Assembly: GCF_019130065.1 (NCBI RefSeq)
Contig: NZ_JAHSPG010000014.1
Location: 186,001 to 250,000, forward strand
Origin: Pinibacter aurantiacus
GTDB lineage: Bacteria; Bacteroidota; Bacteroidia; Chitinophagales; Chitinophagaceae
Length of the DNA: 64,000 nucleotides
Reading direction: 5' to 3'
Shown here: piece by piece, positions 42,461-51,969 of the stretch
Layout of the letters: each line of letters begins with the position of its first letter
How positions within the stretch are numbered: position 1 is the first letter of the stretch
Program-made: the position numbers and the translations under genes
Notes under the pieces: model-generated
What the model was told of the DNA's origin: nothing
Databases searched by the model: none
What the model saw: the letters and a program-made list of their open reading frames with translations, nothing else

Positions 42461-43936
42461 ATGGGCAGAAAAAATTACTTGGTTGTCGTACTATTCTTTT
42501 TTGTTCCGGGCATCGTGTTTGCCGGGAATGTGTCTACTTTAAAAAATGGCCTCAAATCTTTCCTATCTACGGACAGTCTTCCTTCCACAGTTCATTTTGA
42601 TTCCACGGTAAATGATCACAAGTTAACTGTTGGCGACATTTATATTACCGGCAATAAAAAAACAAGAGCTTATATTATTGAGCGGGAACTTCCTTTTAAA
42701 AAAGGAGATACACTTTCCCTGCAGGATCTCACTCAAAAGTTCGTAACCGGCCGCCAGCAACTGATCAACACACAGCTATTTCACGAAGTAAACATCTACC
42801 TGAAACAATTTCGTGGCTACATAACCGATATTCAAATTGACATTAAAGAGCGATGGTATATTATTCCTCTTCCCTATGTAAAGCCTGTCGACAGAAACTT
42901 TTCTGCATGGGCAGACAAGGGCTACAAACTTGATAGGCTCAACTACGGCGTAAAATTCTACTACGACAATTTTACGGGCAGAAACGATAAGCTGAAGCTA
43001 ATGTTCATAACCGGGTATACGCATCAATACTCAATTTCTTACGATCAGCCTTATGCCGACAACACTTTAAAACATGGCTTTGGAGCAAGTGCCTCCTATT
43101 CGGCGGTAAAAGAACTGAATGTTAGCACCGTTAATAACAAACAGTTTTTCCTTAACGTAGATTCTGTTGACAATGCAAATAAGTATATCAACGAGCTGTT
43201 CAATGTTACGTTAAGTTATTATTATCGTCCCGCTATTTACACCCGGCATATTTTTCGACTGGGCTACACCGTTAATAAGATTGACAACTCAGTGTTGGAG
43301 CACAACCCCAAGTATTTTCCCAACGGCTCTACAAGCATGGCCTACCCTGAATTCAGCTACGGCTGGCGCTATCAAAATATAGATTACATGCCGTATCCAC
43401 GAATAGGGAAAGCAGCAGAGGTCAACTTTCTAAAGCGAGGTTTCTCCCAGGATATGAACCTGTGGCAATTGGCCGCTAAGTACACACAAGCATGGCCGCT
43501 CGGCTGGAAACTTTTCTATGTAGGTCAGGCGAACGGAACCGTCAAGCTCCCGTTTGATCAGCCTTATTACAATCAACGATTAATTGGCTATGGAGATTTT
43601 TCTTTTCGTGGTTTGGAAAAGTATGTAGTGGATGGAGTTGCCGGCGTTGCTGCATTCAATACAATTAAAAGAGAAATAATAAACACCAGTTTCCAAAACT
43701 TTCTTCCGCTTTCCACAGCGAGAATTCCCTTGCAGGTTTTTGTAAAAGCATATACGGATTTAGGTTACTCTTATTCAAAACCTCCTGTTTATAATTCTTT
43801 GCAAAACAGTTTTCTTTATACCTATGGCTTGGGGGTAGATGTGGTCACCTTTTATGATCTCGTTTTCAGATTTGAATGCAGCTTTAATCAACTGGGGGAA
43901 AAAGGATTCTTTTTTCACCTGAGGAACGATTTTTAG
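42461..43936 (+). CDS. POTRA and beta-barrel outer-membrane protein (BamA/TamA-like, short)
   Basis: 491 residues with a signal peptide ending in VFAGN (about residue 23). One clear POTRA-like domain follows (LTVGDIYITGNKKTRAYIIERELPF, about 53-78, to VNIYLKQFRGYITDIQIDIKERW). The remaining 350 residues are aromatic-rich beta strands of an Omp85-like barrel ending FFFHLRNDF. It is much shorter than BamA (encoded at 47239-49965), with one POTRA instead of five. It may be an accessory outer-membrane insertase or lipid-handling barrel; its constant place next to NAD kinase and BamA genes suggests envelope assembly. Start ATG 42461; GTG at 42452 is also possible. Confidence 0.82.
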   Translation: MGRKNYLVVVLFFFVPGIVFAGNVSTLKNGLKSFLSTDSLPSTVHFDSTVNDHKLTVGDIYITGNKKTRAYIIERELPFKKGDTLSLQDLTQKFVTGRQQLINTQLFHEVNIYLKQFRGYITDIQIDIKERWYIIPLPYVKPVDRNFSAWADKGYKLDRLNYGVKFYYDNFTGRNDKLKLMFITGYTHQYSISYDQPYADNTLKHGFGASASYSAVKELNVSTVNNKQFFLNVDSVDNANKYINELFNVTLSYYYRPAIYTRHIFRLGYTVNKIDNSVLEHNPKYFPNGSTSMAYPEFSYGWRYQNIDYMPYPRIGKAAEVNFLKRGFSQDMNLWQLAAKYTQAWPLGWKLFYVGQANGTVKLPFDQPYYNQRLIGYGDFSFRGLEKYVVDGVAGVAAFNTIKREIINTSFQNFLPLSTARIPLQVFVKAYTDLGYSYSKPPVYNSLQNSFLYTYGLGVDVVTFYDLVFRFECSFNQLGEKGFFFHLRNDF

Positions 43937-43938
43937 AC

Positions 43939-44018
43939 GTGAATCGTCAATCGGGAATCGCGAATGTAACACCTAATAGTTATGTTTGCATTCACGTTTC
44001 ACCATTCACCATTCACGC
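43939..44018. repeat. CATTCAC heptamer arms
   Basis: Left arm 43939-43967 (GTGAATCGTCAATCGGGAAT and CGCGAATG) begins two bases after the preceding stop; right arm 43991-44018 (TTCACGTTTCACCATTCACC) is the inverse. Relative of 34003-34076. A GC-rich hairpin, GCCCCGC/GCGGGGC (44035-44059), follows without a T-run. Confidence 0.8.
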
Positions 44019-44096
44019 ATAGCGTATGAAACGAGCCCCGCCTGCCAATGGCGCGGGGCGAGTTCCATCTGGCCAAAATAAAATAAAAATGAACAG

Positions 44097-44975
44097 ATGA
44101 AAGTTGCCATCTACAGCAGGGTTTTAGATTTTCAATTCAGGGATGAGGTACAAAGCTTTTTCAATGAACTGACTCGTTACAATATCGAGCCAATCATCTA
44201 TCAGCCATTTTTTGAACAGATCATCAGCACCGTTCATTTAAGTAACAACATCACTACTTTCAATTCTTATTCAGATCTCGATAATTCCATTGAGTTTGTG
44301 ATAAGCCTCGGTGGCGATGGCACCATGCTGGATACCGTTACATTGGTTCGTGATCAAAATATTCCTATACTTGGTATCAACTTCGGCCGTCTGGGATTTC
44401 TTGCGAGCATTGGTAAAAACGAATTGGAGAATGCTGTTGCTTCTCTGGTTCACCGCACGTTTGTAGTTGACAAAAGATCGCTTATACACCTTGATGCAAA
44501 TATTCCCCTTTTTGGAGATACTCCTTATGCGTTGAATGAATTTGCAATTCAGAAAAGAGATTCTTCTTCCATGATAAAAATTCACACTTACATGAACGGT
44601 GAATTTTTAAATACATATTGGGCAGATGGCCTGATCGTCTCCACCCCTACCGGCTCTACGGGCTATTCATTAAGCTGCGCAGGCCCAATCGTTTTTCCAG
44701 ATTCCAGCAGTTTTGTGATCACCCCGGTGGCCCCACATAACCTGAATGTGCGTCCACTAGTGGTTCCAGACAATAATATAATTTCTTTCGAGGTAGAGGG
44801 CAGAACAGATGATTTTATTTGTACATTAGACTCCAGAAAAGAAGTTGTTGCAAAAAGTGTACAGCTCGCCATAAGAAAAGAATCCTTTACTGTAAGCCTC
44901 GTACGATTAAATGAGAACAATTTCTTGCAAACATTGCGCAGCAAATTGTCGTGGGGCCTGGACAGAAGAAACTGA
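44097..44975 (+). CDS. nadK: NAD kinase
   Basis: 292 residues. The conserved GGDGT motif is at residues 72-76 (SLGGDGTML, catalytic Asp74), followed by ALNEF, the NE motif, and STPTGSTGYSLSCAGP, the glycine-rich NAD-binding loop. The enzyme phosphorylates NAD to NADP in the cytoplasm. Length and motif order are standard. It is followed by a hairpin with TTTTT (45005-45032). Start ATG 44097. Confidence 0.96.
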   Translation: MKVAIYSRVLDFQFRDEVQSFFNELTRYNIEPIIYQPFFEQIISTVHLSNNITTFNSYSDLDNSIEFVISLGGDGTMLDTVTLVRDQNIPILGINFGRLGFLASIGKNELENAVASLVHRTFVVDKRSLIHLDANIPLFGDTPYALNEFAIQKRDSSSMIKIHTYMNGEFLNTYWADGLIVSTPTGSTGYSLSCAGPIVFPDSSSFVITPVAPHNLNVRPLVVPDNNIISFEVEGRTDDFICTLDSRKEVVAKSVQLAIRKESFTVSLVRLNENNFLQTLRSKLSWGLDRRN

Positions 44976-45004
44976 TCACTAAATCCTTTAACGTATACGA
45001 ACAT

Positions 45005-45032
45005 TAAAAATGTGTTACATTTCACATTTTTA
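45005..45032 (+). terminator. Terminator after nadK
   Basis: Perfect 10-base arms TAAAAATGTG (45005-45014) and CACATTTTTA (45023-45032), the T-run being part of the 3' arm; 30 bases after the stop. Confidence 0.65.
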
Positions 45033-45128
45033 GCACAATTATGTGGAACGAATTTCGTTGTTAAAGTTCGGCGTGTTTTAAATGCAGAAAATTTTTTGTT
45101 TATTACTGCATAAATTGGAATTCAACAT

Positions 45129-45136
45129 TAGTTTTG
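45129..45136 (+). promoter_or_regulatory. -7 box before the PorG-like gene
   Basis: TAGTTTTG matches TAnnTTTG; the distance of 119 bases to the ATG would leave a long leader. No TTTG at the ideal -33 position. Confidence 0.4.
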
Positions 45137-45254
45137 TGCGCCTTTAAAGTATATACGGTCCAATAGCCAACTCCCATTATCCAATTACCTAGGATCACCA
45201 TTATTTTTTACCTGTGTTTTAAACGACAGAAAGACAAACTAATTAATTGCATTT

Positions 45255-46106
45255 ATGAAACTACTTAGTCTATTCACGGTGAGCCTATTACTGTTAATGC
45301 AAACGACCCAGGCCCAGTATGAAAGCGTTGTACACGAAGGAGAATTTGGTATCGGTATCGGCGCAGCACACTATTTCGGTGATCTGAACACCCGTGCGAG
45401 GATCAATCGTCCCAAGCCTGCAGTCACCGCATTTTTCCGCAAACAATTTGGCAATTACATTGCACTTCGCGTAGGCGCCACTTACGCCCAGATTGGATAT
45501 TCCGATGTTTACAACAAAGACAACGAATACCAGCAGCGCAGAAACCTCAGCTTCAATTCCAATATTTGGGAGCTTGCTGTTCAGGGCGATTTTAATTTCT
45601 TCAAATATGTTCCCGGCGATCCAATGTTTGCCTTCACTCCCTATGTTACAATAGGTGTAGGAGCCTTCAACTATGACCCGTATACTTATTTGAGAGGTCA
45701 AAAGTACTTCCTGCGTCCGCTGGGTACAGAAGGTCAGGGTTCTCCATTGTATCCTGACAGAAAACAGTACAGTACAATGGCAATGTGTTTACCAATTGGC
45801 GTTGGTATCAAATATAGCCTTACAGAAAAAATAAACCTCGGCTTCGAAATTCTGTATCGTTTTACCACCACAGATTATCTTGACGATGTTAGTAAAACAT
45901 ACGCTCCTGATGCATTCGCTCAAGCACTGCCAGACGGCACACCAACTGTTTGGTATCAATTGCAGGACAGAAGCTATGAAACTGGCGACCCGATTGGCAT
46001 CAAAGGACGCCAACGTGGGTATCAAAACCAAAAAGATCAGTACGTAACAGCCATGATCACTGCTTCGTTCAATCTTACATCTTACAGATGCCCTTCGGCT
46101 AAATAA
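45255..46106 (+). CDS. porG: PorG-like outer-membrane beta-barrel (DUF6089 type)
   Basis: 283 residues: signal peptide (MKLLSLFTVSLLLLMQTTQA), then a DUF6089-type barrel beginning EFGIGIGAAHYFGDLN, with RPKPAVTAFFRKQFGNYIALRVG and ending in a strand with NLTSY. PorG of Porphyromonas is an outer-membrane T9SS component that anchors the PorKN ring; gene order porG-uppS-bamA-skp is conserved in Bacteroidota, and I assign the symbol on sequence type plus this context. It fits the window's T9SS cargo protein and GldC. It has its own leader and is followed by a strong terminator. Confidence 0.8.
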   Translation: MKLLSLFTVSLLLLMQTTQAQYESVVHEGEFGIGIGAAHYFGDLNTRARINRPKPAVTAFFRKQFGNYIALRVGATYAQIGYSDVYNKDNEYQQRRNLSFNSNIWELAVQGDFNFFKYVPGDPMFAFTPYVTIGVGAFNYDPYTYLRGQKYFLRPLGTEGQGSPLYPDRKQYSTMAMCLPIGVGIKYSLTEKINLGFEILYRFTTTDYLDDVSKTYAPDAFAQALPDGTPTVWYQLQDRSYETGDPIGIKGRQRGYQNQKDQYVTAMITASFNLTSYRCPSAK

Positions 46107-46243
46107 TTAATAATTAACAATTAATAATTAATAAGGCTGCATTCCTGATCGAATGCAGCCTTATTTAGCTTTAGACAGGTCTGAAGCAACACCCCTTAAC
46201 CATTGACACCCTATTCTTTATTAATTATTAATTATTAATTATT
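46107..46243. repeat. TTAATTA heptamer arms around the porG terminator
   Basis: Left arm 46107-46131 (TTAATAATTAACAATTAATA) follows the porG stop codon directly, and right arm 46220-46243 (TTAATTATTAATTATTAATT) is self-similar and inverse. The unique hairpin 46131-46164 and about 55 bases of spacer lie between. Same plan at 53120-53257. Confidence 0.8.
46131..46167 (+). terminator. Terminator after the PorG-like gene
   Basis: Perfect 14-base arms ATAAGGCTGCATTC (46131-46144) and GAATGCAGCCTTAT (46151-46164), loop CTGATC, followed by TTAG. Confidence 0.85.
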
Positions 46244-46345
46244 TCCACGATTTGTCCTCATTTGAACTGCGTCCTCGTATATTTCCAGATTTAAATATTT
46301 ACATAACGAATTTTTGTAACTTCGCTCCCTTCTAAAATCCGGTTT

Positions 46346-47125
46346 ATGGAATCGCTCAAAGAGAGCATAAACAGTCAAAAATTACCGAGCCACATAGCAA
46401 TAATTATGGATGGCAACGGCAGATGGGCCAAAGAAAAAGGCCAGGACCGCCTCTACGGCCATTTTCATGGCGTGGAGAGTGTGCGCACAATCGTGGAAGG
46501 CTGTGCCGAACTGGGCATTGGTTATCTCACTTTGTATGCTTTTTCTACTGAAAACTGGGACAGACCAGAACAGGAAGTTACTGGCCTGATGGAACTACTG
46601 GTGGAAACCATTCGCAAGGAAGTAGATACTCTTAATAAAAATAACATCAGGCTTCATGTAATTGGTAATATGGAAATGTTGCCGGCTTACGCACAAAATG
46701 AGCTTAATGAAGCGCTGTCTCTTACCGCAAAAAATACCGGACTGAACCTGGTAATGGCACTTAGCTATAGCAGCAGATGGGAAATGGTGAACGCCGTTAA
46801 AAATATTGCTATAGACGTAAAGAACGGCAAGGTTGACCCACAATCAATTACGCAGGAGACTTTACAACAATACTTGTGTACCAGCAATTTTCCTGATCCG
46901 GAATTAATGATTCGCACAAGTGGAGAATACAGGATCAGCAACTTTTTATTATACCAGCTGGCATATGCAGAACTTTATTTCACACCGGTTCGCTGGCCGG
47001 ACTTCTCTAAAGAAAATCTCTATGAGGCTATTATCGATTTCCAAAATCGTGAAAGACGATTTGGTAAAACAAGTGCCCAGATAGAGCAGGAGAATGGAGA
47101 TGCCGACCAATTAGTTAGTCGTTAA
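46346..47125 (+). CDS. uppS: Isoprenyl transferase (undecaprenyl diphosphate synthase)
   Basis: 259 residues with HIAIIMDGNGRWA (catalytic Asp22, residues 16-28), YLTLYAFSTENWDRP and the C-terminal IRTSGEYRISNFLLYQLAYAELYF, which together are diagnostic. The enzyme condenses isopentenyl diphosphates onto farnesyl diphosphate to make the C55 carrier for peptidoglycan and other surface polymers. A near-consensus -7 box, TAACTTCG (46317-46324), lies 22 bases before the ATG. It precedes bamA, separated by 113 bases. Confidence 0.97.
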   Translation: MESLKESINSQKLPSHIAIIMDGNGRWAKEKGQDRLYGHFHGVESVRTIVEGCAELGIGYLTLYAFSTENWDRPEQEVTGLMELLVETIRKEVDTLNKNNIRLHVIGNMEMLPAYAQNELNEALSLTAKNTGLNLVMALSYSSRWEMVNAVKNIAIDVKNGKVDPQSITQETLQQYLCTSNFPDPELMIRTSGEYRISNFLLYQLAYAELYFTPVRWPDFSKENLYEAIIDFQNRERRFGKTSAQIEQENGDADQLVSR

Positions 47126-47238
47126 CAATTTTTCGTATTCGCTGGATAAGAAAGTATCGCGTTTTAGCCTAATTTCCTATCTATTTAACAAATGCTTACG
47201 ACAAATCCCTTTAATTTGCTTTTTTTTAAAACAACCAG

Positions 47239-49965
47239 ATGTTAAGAAGAATCCCTGTAGCTACGTCATTGTTGGTTTTTTGTTTACTTACGATAACTGC
47301 TTTTTCGCAAGACACAACGCATCCTACATCGATTGATCCGGAACTGGAAGCTATTCCCAATGCAAAACAGCCTAAGGAATATGTAATTGCAGATATAAAA
47401 GTTACAGGAACGCAAAAATACGATGCCTCCATCATTACTAGTATCGCCGCATTGAATGTGGGCGATAAAGTTGTGATTCCCGGAGGTGACAATTTTAGTA
47501 AAGCCATCCAGAATCTTTGGAACCAAAAGCTGTTTGCCAACGTAAAGATCTTTTTCACGAAAGTTGACGGCAGAAACCTTTCCATAGAAATTAATATTAC
47601 CGAAAGACCCACTCTTTCGAACTTCTTTTTCAAGGGCATAAAGAAAACTGAGGAAGACGATCTTAAAAAGAAAACGGGCCTCGTAAAAGGAAGGGTGATC
47701 ACGGAAAACATGATTCGTACCGCGATCGAGCTCATTCAAAAATACTATAGCGAAAAGGGTTACAGAAGTGCCGAGGTTAAGACAGAGTTGAAAAAAGAAG
47801 CCGGAATGGCCAACGCTCAATCGCTCACATTTGACATTACAAAAGGCCCTAAAGTACGTGTAAACGAAATCAGTTTCTTTGATAACCATAACATCTCCGG
47901 TGACAAACTGAAAGGCCAGATGAAGGGCACAAAGGAAATGACGCACTTAACGTTGTTCCCTCCAAAAGAAATGAAGGCATACGGTACCAGCGAACGTATG
48001 ACACTGGACAGCTTCGTTAGAGAACATGACTATCTCTATCCTACAAAAATTAAAGAATACATCGATCCTTATTTCCGATTCAAATTATTCAGCTCAGCAA
48101 AATTCAGTGAGAAGAAATACGAAGAGGATAAAGACAAAATACTGGATTATTACAACTCCAAAGGTTACCGCGACGCCGGTATCGTTCAGGATACTCAATA
48201 TTATACTTCCAAAGGAACATTGAACGTAGATATCAGAGTTAGCGAAGGTCACAAATACTATTTTGGTAACATTTCCTGGAAAGGAAATACAAAGTATTCG
48301 GACTCTCTTTTGACCCTTATCATGGGCATCAAAAAAGGCGACGTTTATAACCTTGATATCCTTAACAAAAAGCTGGGTAAACAAATGGCTCCGGAAGGAG
48401 GTGATATCAGCGGACTGTACATGGATGACGGTTACTTGTTCTTCCAGGTAGATCCGGTGGAAACAGCCGTTTACAACGATACTATCGACTTTGAAATAAG
48501 AATGCGTGAAGGGCCACAGGCAACCATCAAAAACATTCGTATTGCCGGTAACGAGAAAACAAAAGAGCATGTTATCCGCCGTGAGATCAGGACTGTTCCT
48601 GGCGATAAATTCAGTCGTGAGGCATTGATCCGTTCTCAACGTGAGATCGCTAACCTTGGCTTCTTTAACCAGGAAAAAATTGGTATCAACCCCGTTCCAA
48701 ACCCTGAGGATGGAACGGTGGACATCAACTATACAGTGGAAGAAAAATCTGCCGATCAGCTTGAGCTTTCTGCCGGTTGGGGTGGTGGTATCGGTTTAAC
48801 CGGTACAGTCGGTGTTACATTTAACAACTTCTCGCTTAAGAATATTTTCAATAAATCTGCATGGGACCCATTACCTACAGGTGATGGCCAAAAACTAAGC
48901 TTGAGAATTCAGAGTAACGGACGTGCTTTCCGTTCCGAGAACATCTCATTTACTGAGCCTTGGCTGGGTGGTAAAAAACGTAACTCATTAACGGTGAGTT
49001 TCTACAACACCCGTTACTCAAACTCATATGATTACCGCACGGGCACGTATAGCCGTAAAGCGAGTGACACGTCATACCTTAGAACATTTGGAGCGTCTAT
49101 AGCTTTGGGTAAACAATTGAAATGGCCGGATGACTTTTTCACTTTGGTGTACTCATTGAACTACACTCAGTACAAACTGAAAAACTATCCAAACCTGTTC
49201 CCTGGTTTGAATAACTCTACGTCGCACAACGTGAGCTTTAAAATAGCATTGAGCCGCAACTCAGTTGACCAGCCAATCTTCCCAAGAAGCGGTTCTAACT
49301 TCTTGTTAAGCGGTCAGTTTACGCCTCCTTACTCATTGATAGATCCATCTTTGGTAACATCATCGCATCCGTACGAATTACCTGAGTTCCATAAATGGCG
49401 CTTTAACGGTGAATGGTATGTTCCGTTGACTAAACCAAGCGGTGCAGATAAGAGCCACCAGTTTGTGTTGAAACTGGCAGCTAAATACGGCTTCATGGGT
49501 AAATACAACAGAAACCTGGACTACTCTCCGTTTGAGCGTTTCCAATTGGGTGATGCCGGTTTGACAAACAACTTTGGTATCCTTGGTTATGATATCATTG
49601 CACACAGAGGTTATCCAATCTATGATAACTCAGATCCAAGTGTGAACCCTGACAAGAGCCAGGCGAGCAGATTCTTTACCATCTTCAATAAATACACTGC
49701 AGAGGTTCGTTATCCATTTACAACAAACCCAAGCAGCACTATTTACGGTTTAGCGTTCTTTGAAGCAGCGAATGGTTGGTTCGATTATAAAGACTATAAT
49801 CCGTTCCGTTTGAGAAGAAGTGTTGGTCTTGGTGCAAGATTCTTCCTGCCAATGTTTGGTTTGTTGGGATTTGACTATGGTATCGGTATCGACCGTATGC
49901 AACCGGGCGGAAAGCTGAAGGATGCTGCTAAATTTACATTTATGCTGGGCTTTGAGCCAGAATAA
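47239..49965 (+). CDS. bamA: Outer-membrane protein assembly factor BamA
   Basis: 908 residues. A signal peptide ends ITAFSQD (about 23). POTRA domains follow, among them YVIADIKVTGTQKYDAS (P1), RPTLSNFFFKGIKKT, KVRVNEISFFDNHNISG, DIRVSEGHKYYFGNISWKGN and ATIKNIRIAGNEKTKEHVIRREI (P5). An Omp85 barrel runs from about residue 500 to the end, which is FTFMLGFEPE. The charged tail after the last strand is common in this phylum. BamA inserts barrels such as SusC, TolC, PorG and the short POTRA protein into the outer membrane. Followed after 20 bases by two Skp chaperones. Confidence 0.96.
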   Translation: MLRRIPVATSLLVFCLLTITAFSQDTTHPTSIDPELEAIPNAKQPKEYVIADIKVTGTQKYDASIITSIAALNVGDKVVIPGGDNFSKAIQNLWNQKLFANVKIFFTKVDGRNLSIEINITERPTLSNFFFKGIKKTEEDDLKKKTGLVKGRVITENMIRTAIELIQKYYSEKGYRSAEVKTELKKEAGMANAQSLTFDITKGPKVRVNEISFFDNHNISGDKLKGQMKGTKEMTHLTLFPPKEMKAYGTSERMTLDSFVREHDYLYPTKIKEYIDPYFRFKLFSSAKFSEKKYEEDKDKILDYYNSKGYRDAGIVQDTQYYTSKGTLNVDIRVSEGHKYYFGNISWKGNTKYSDSLLTLIMGIKKGDVYNLDILNKKLGKQMAPEGGDISGLYMDDGYLFFQVDPVETAVYNDTIDFEIRMREGPQATIKNIRIAGNEKTKEHVIRREIRTVPGDKFSREALIRSQREIANLGFFNQEKIGINPVPNPEDGTVDINYTVEEKSADQLELSAGWGGGIGLTGTVGVTFNNFSLKNIFNKSAWDPLPTGDGQKLSLRIQSNGRAFRSENISFTEPWLGGKKRNSLTVSFYNTRYSNSYDYRTGTYSRKASDTSYLRTFGASIALGKQLKWPDDFFTLVYSLNYTQYKLKNYPNLFPGLNNSTSHNVSFKIALSRNSVDQPIFPRSGSNFLLSGQFTPPYSLIDPSLVTSSHPYELPEFHKWRFNGEWYVPLTKPSGADKSHQFVLKLAAKYGFMGKYNRNLDYSPFERFQLGDAGLTNNFGILGYDIIAHRGYPIYDNSDPSVNPDKSQASRFFTIFNKYTAEVRYPFTTNPSSTIYGLAFFEAANGWFDYKDYNPFRLRRSVGLGARFFLPMFGLLGFDYGIGIDRMQPGGKLKDAAKFTFMLGFEPE

Positions 49966-49985
49966 TAAACCTAAAAAGATTCTTT

Positions 49986-50498
49986 ATGAAAAAGATAATT
50001 TTTTCAGCCATATGCATTCTTGCTATCGTGTGCACCGCATCAGCACAACGATATGCGATTGTTGATACCCGGTATATTTTGGAGAAAATTCCAGATTATA
50101 CAGATGCTCAAAAGAAACTGGATGACATCAGCGCTCAATGGCAAAAAGAGATCGACTCCAAACAACAGGCTTTGGATAAAATGTACAAAGACTTTGATGC
50201 AGAACAGGTTATGCTAAGCGATGTGCTGAAGAAAAAACGCGAGGATGAGATTTTCGTGAAAGAGAAAGAATTGAGGGATTTGCAGAGAAAACGCTTTGGC
50301 TTCGAGGGCGATCTTTTTAAAAAACGCCAGGAGTTGGTAAAACCAATACAGGACAAAGTTTACACGGCAATTCAGAAACTTGCGGTGGCCAAAATGTATG
50401 ATTTTATTTTAGATAAAAGTGAAGGAATTACCGTTATATTTGCCGACCCTAAACTGGATAAAAGCGAAGATGTGCTCCGGGAATTGGGTGTTAAATAA
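49986..50498 (+). CDS. OmpH/Skp family periplasmic chaperone (first)
   Basis: 170 residues: signal peptide to about 20 (MKKIIFSAICILAIVCTASA), core domain YAIVDTRYILEKIPDYTDAQKKLDDI, then a long charged coiled coil (about 55-115), ending DLFKKRQELVKPIQDKVYTAIQKLA and VTVIFADPKLDKSEDVL. Skp is a trimer that holds unfolded outer-membrane proteins in its tentacles on the way to BamA. The 20-base gap from bamA suggests co-transcription. Only partly similar to the second copy that follows. Confidence 0.93.
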   Translation: MKKIIFSAICILAIVCTASAQRYAIVDTRYILEKIPDYTDAQKKLDDISAQWQKEIDSKQQALDKMYKDFDAEQVMLSDVLKKKREDEIFVKEKELRDLQRKRFGFEGDLFKKRQELVKPIQDKVYTAIQKLAVAKMYDFILDKSEGITVIFADPKLDKSEDVLRELGVK

Positions 50499-50571
50499 AC
50501 GTGAAAGCGAGTTTAACAAAACAACTAAAAACTAAGAAATAACAACTTCAAAAAAACAATTTCAGAACACA

Positions 50572-51078
50572 ATGAAAAAATTATTAACAGTAGTGTTAAT
50601 GGCCGGTGCCCTGATGGTAGCAAATAACAAGGCTAACGCTCAACAGAAAATTGGTTATGTGAGTTTGAATGAGATTATCATGTCTATGCCTGAAGCTAAA
50701 AAAGCTGATTCTTCATTACAACAATACCAAGCAGCTCTTGTAGAAAGTGCTAAAGAAAAACAAGCGTCTTTCGAAGAAAAAGCTCAAAAATTTATTATTG
50801 ACTCTGCTAAAATGACGCAAGCGGTAAAAGACGTTCAAAGAAAAAATTTGCAAGCACTTAGCCAGGAATTGGCAGGTGAAGAGCAACGCATTCAGCAAGA
50901 ATTGCAAAAAAGACAAGATGAATTGACTGAACCAATTCAAAAGAAAGCAATGGATGCAATTGCAGCTACTGCTAAAGAAAACGGTTACGGTTATGTGTTT
51001 GTAAAAGAACAATTGATCGTTTATCCACCAGCTGATGATTTGGCTCCATTGGTTAAAAAGAAATTGGGAATTAAATAA
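50572..51078 (+). CDS. OmpH/Skp family periplasmic chaperone (second)
   Basis: 168 residues with a signal peptide to about residue 23, the motif KIGYVSLNEIIMSMPEAKKADSSL, a coiled coil rich in Lys, Gln and Glu (about 65-125) and the C-terminal pattern ELTEPIQKKAMDAIAATAKENGYGYVF. Two adjacent skp-like genes behind bamA is the usual arrangement in Bacteroidota. A strong terminator ends this part of the run. Confidence 0.93.
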   Translation: MKKLLTVVLMAGALMVANNKANAQQKIGYVSLNEIIMSMPEAKKADSSLQQYQAALVESAKEKQASFEEKAQKFIIDSAKMTQAVKDVQRKNLQALSQELAGEEQRIQQELQKRQDELTEPIQKKAMDAIAATAKENGYGYVFVKEQLIVYPPADDLAPLVKKKLGIK

Positions 51079-51099
51079 GTAATTTTCAAGAATATAAAT

Positions 51100-51137
51100 A
51101 AAACGTCCCGCTTAACCAGCGGGACGTTTTATTTTTG
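51100..51137 (+). terminator. Terminator after the second skp-like gene
   Basis: Perfect 12-base arms AAAACGTCCCGC (51100-51111) and GCGGGACGTTTT (51119-51130), followed by ATTTTTG. The murI start codon lies only a few bases beyond it. Confidence 0.9.
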
Positions 51138-51141
51138 TTAC

Positions 51142-51969
51142 ATGTCAACAGCATATCACCCCATTGGCGTTTTCGACTCAGGCTACGGCGGACTTACTGT
51201 TTTGAAAGAAATAGTAAAGGAATTGCCGCAGTATGACTACATGTATTTAGGCGATAATGCCCGCACGCCATATGGCAACCGTTCCTTTGAAACTGTTTAC
51301 CAGTATACATTAGAGTGCGTCAAGCACCTGTTTAGCATGGGCTGCCGTCTTGTGATATTGGCCTGCAATACCGCATCTGCAAAGGCTTTGCGCAGCATTC
51401 AGCAAAATGATCTGCCAAACATCAATCCCGATTATCGTGTACTTGGAGTGATAAGACCCTCTGCAGAGGTAATTGGAAATTATTCCAAAACAAATCATTT
51501 AGGCATTCTTGCCACCAAGGGAACCGTCAATTCACGTTCATACATACTCGAAATAGAGAAGTTCTTTCCGGAAGCAAAGGTTAGTCAGCTCGCCTGCCCT
51601 ATGTGGGTGCCGCTCGTAGAGAACGGGGAATATGCTAATGAGGGAACTGATTTTTTTGTAAAGAAATATGTCGATCAGGCAATGGCGCAGGATAAGGAGG
51701 TTGATACTATTTTACTTGCCTGCACTCACTATCCCTTGCTTTTGGACAAGATCAGGAAATTTACTCCAGAAGGCGTAAAGGTGATTACGCAGGGAGACAT
51801 TGTGGCCAAAAGCTTAAAGGATTATCTTGAACGCCATCCTGAAATGGAGGCTCAATGTTCTAAGGGTGGCAAACTGGAATTCTATACCACTGACTCCACC
51901 GAGGACTTCAGCCGCCAGGCCGCTATATTTTTCGGGCAGCCGCTGGAAGCGAAGAAAGTGGAATTCTAG
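51142..51969 (+). CDS. murI: Glutamate racemase
   Basis: 275 residues with the two catalytic cysteine motifs: VILACNTASA (Cys75) and LLACTHYPLLL (Cys194 with His196), and the N-terminal FDSGYGGLTV (Asp12, Ser13). It makes D-glutamate for peptidoglycan. The ATG at 51142 lies just behind the terminator of the preceding gene, so some readthrough or an internal promoter must feed it. Its TAG stop is part of a 34-base perfect inverted repeat arm. Confidence 0.97.
   Translation: MSTAYHPIGVFDSGYGGLTVLKEIVKELPQYDYMYLGDNARTPYGNRSFETVYQYTLECVKHLFSMGCRLVILACNTASAKALRSIQQNDLPNINPDYRVLGVIRPSAEVIGNYSKTNHLGILATKGTVNSRSYILEIEKFFPEAKVSQLACPMWVPLVENGEYANEGTDFFVKKYVDQAMAQDKEVDTILLACTHYPLLLDKIRKFTPEGVKVITQGDIVAKSLKDYLERHPEMEAQCSKGGKLEFYTTDSTEDFSRQAAIFFGQPLEAKKVEF

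Noticed and set aside
44035-44059. GCCCCGC/GCGGGGC hairpin as a terminator before nadK
   Set aside because: A stem is present but no T-run follows on either strand, so I only mention it with the neighbouring repeat.
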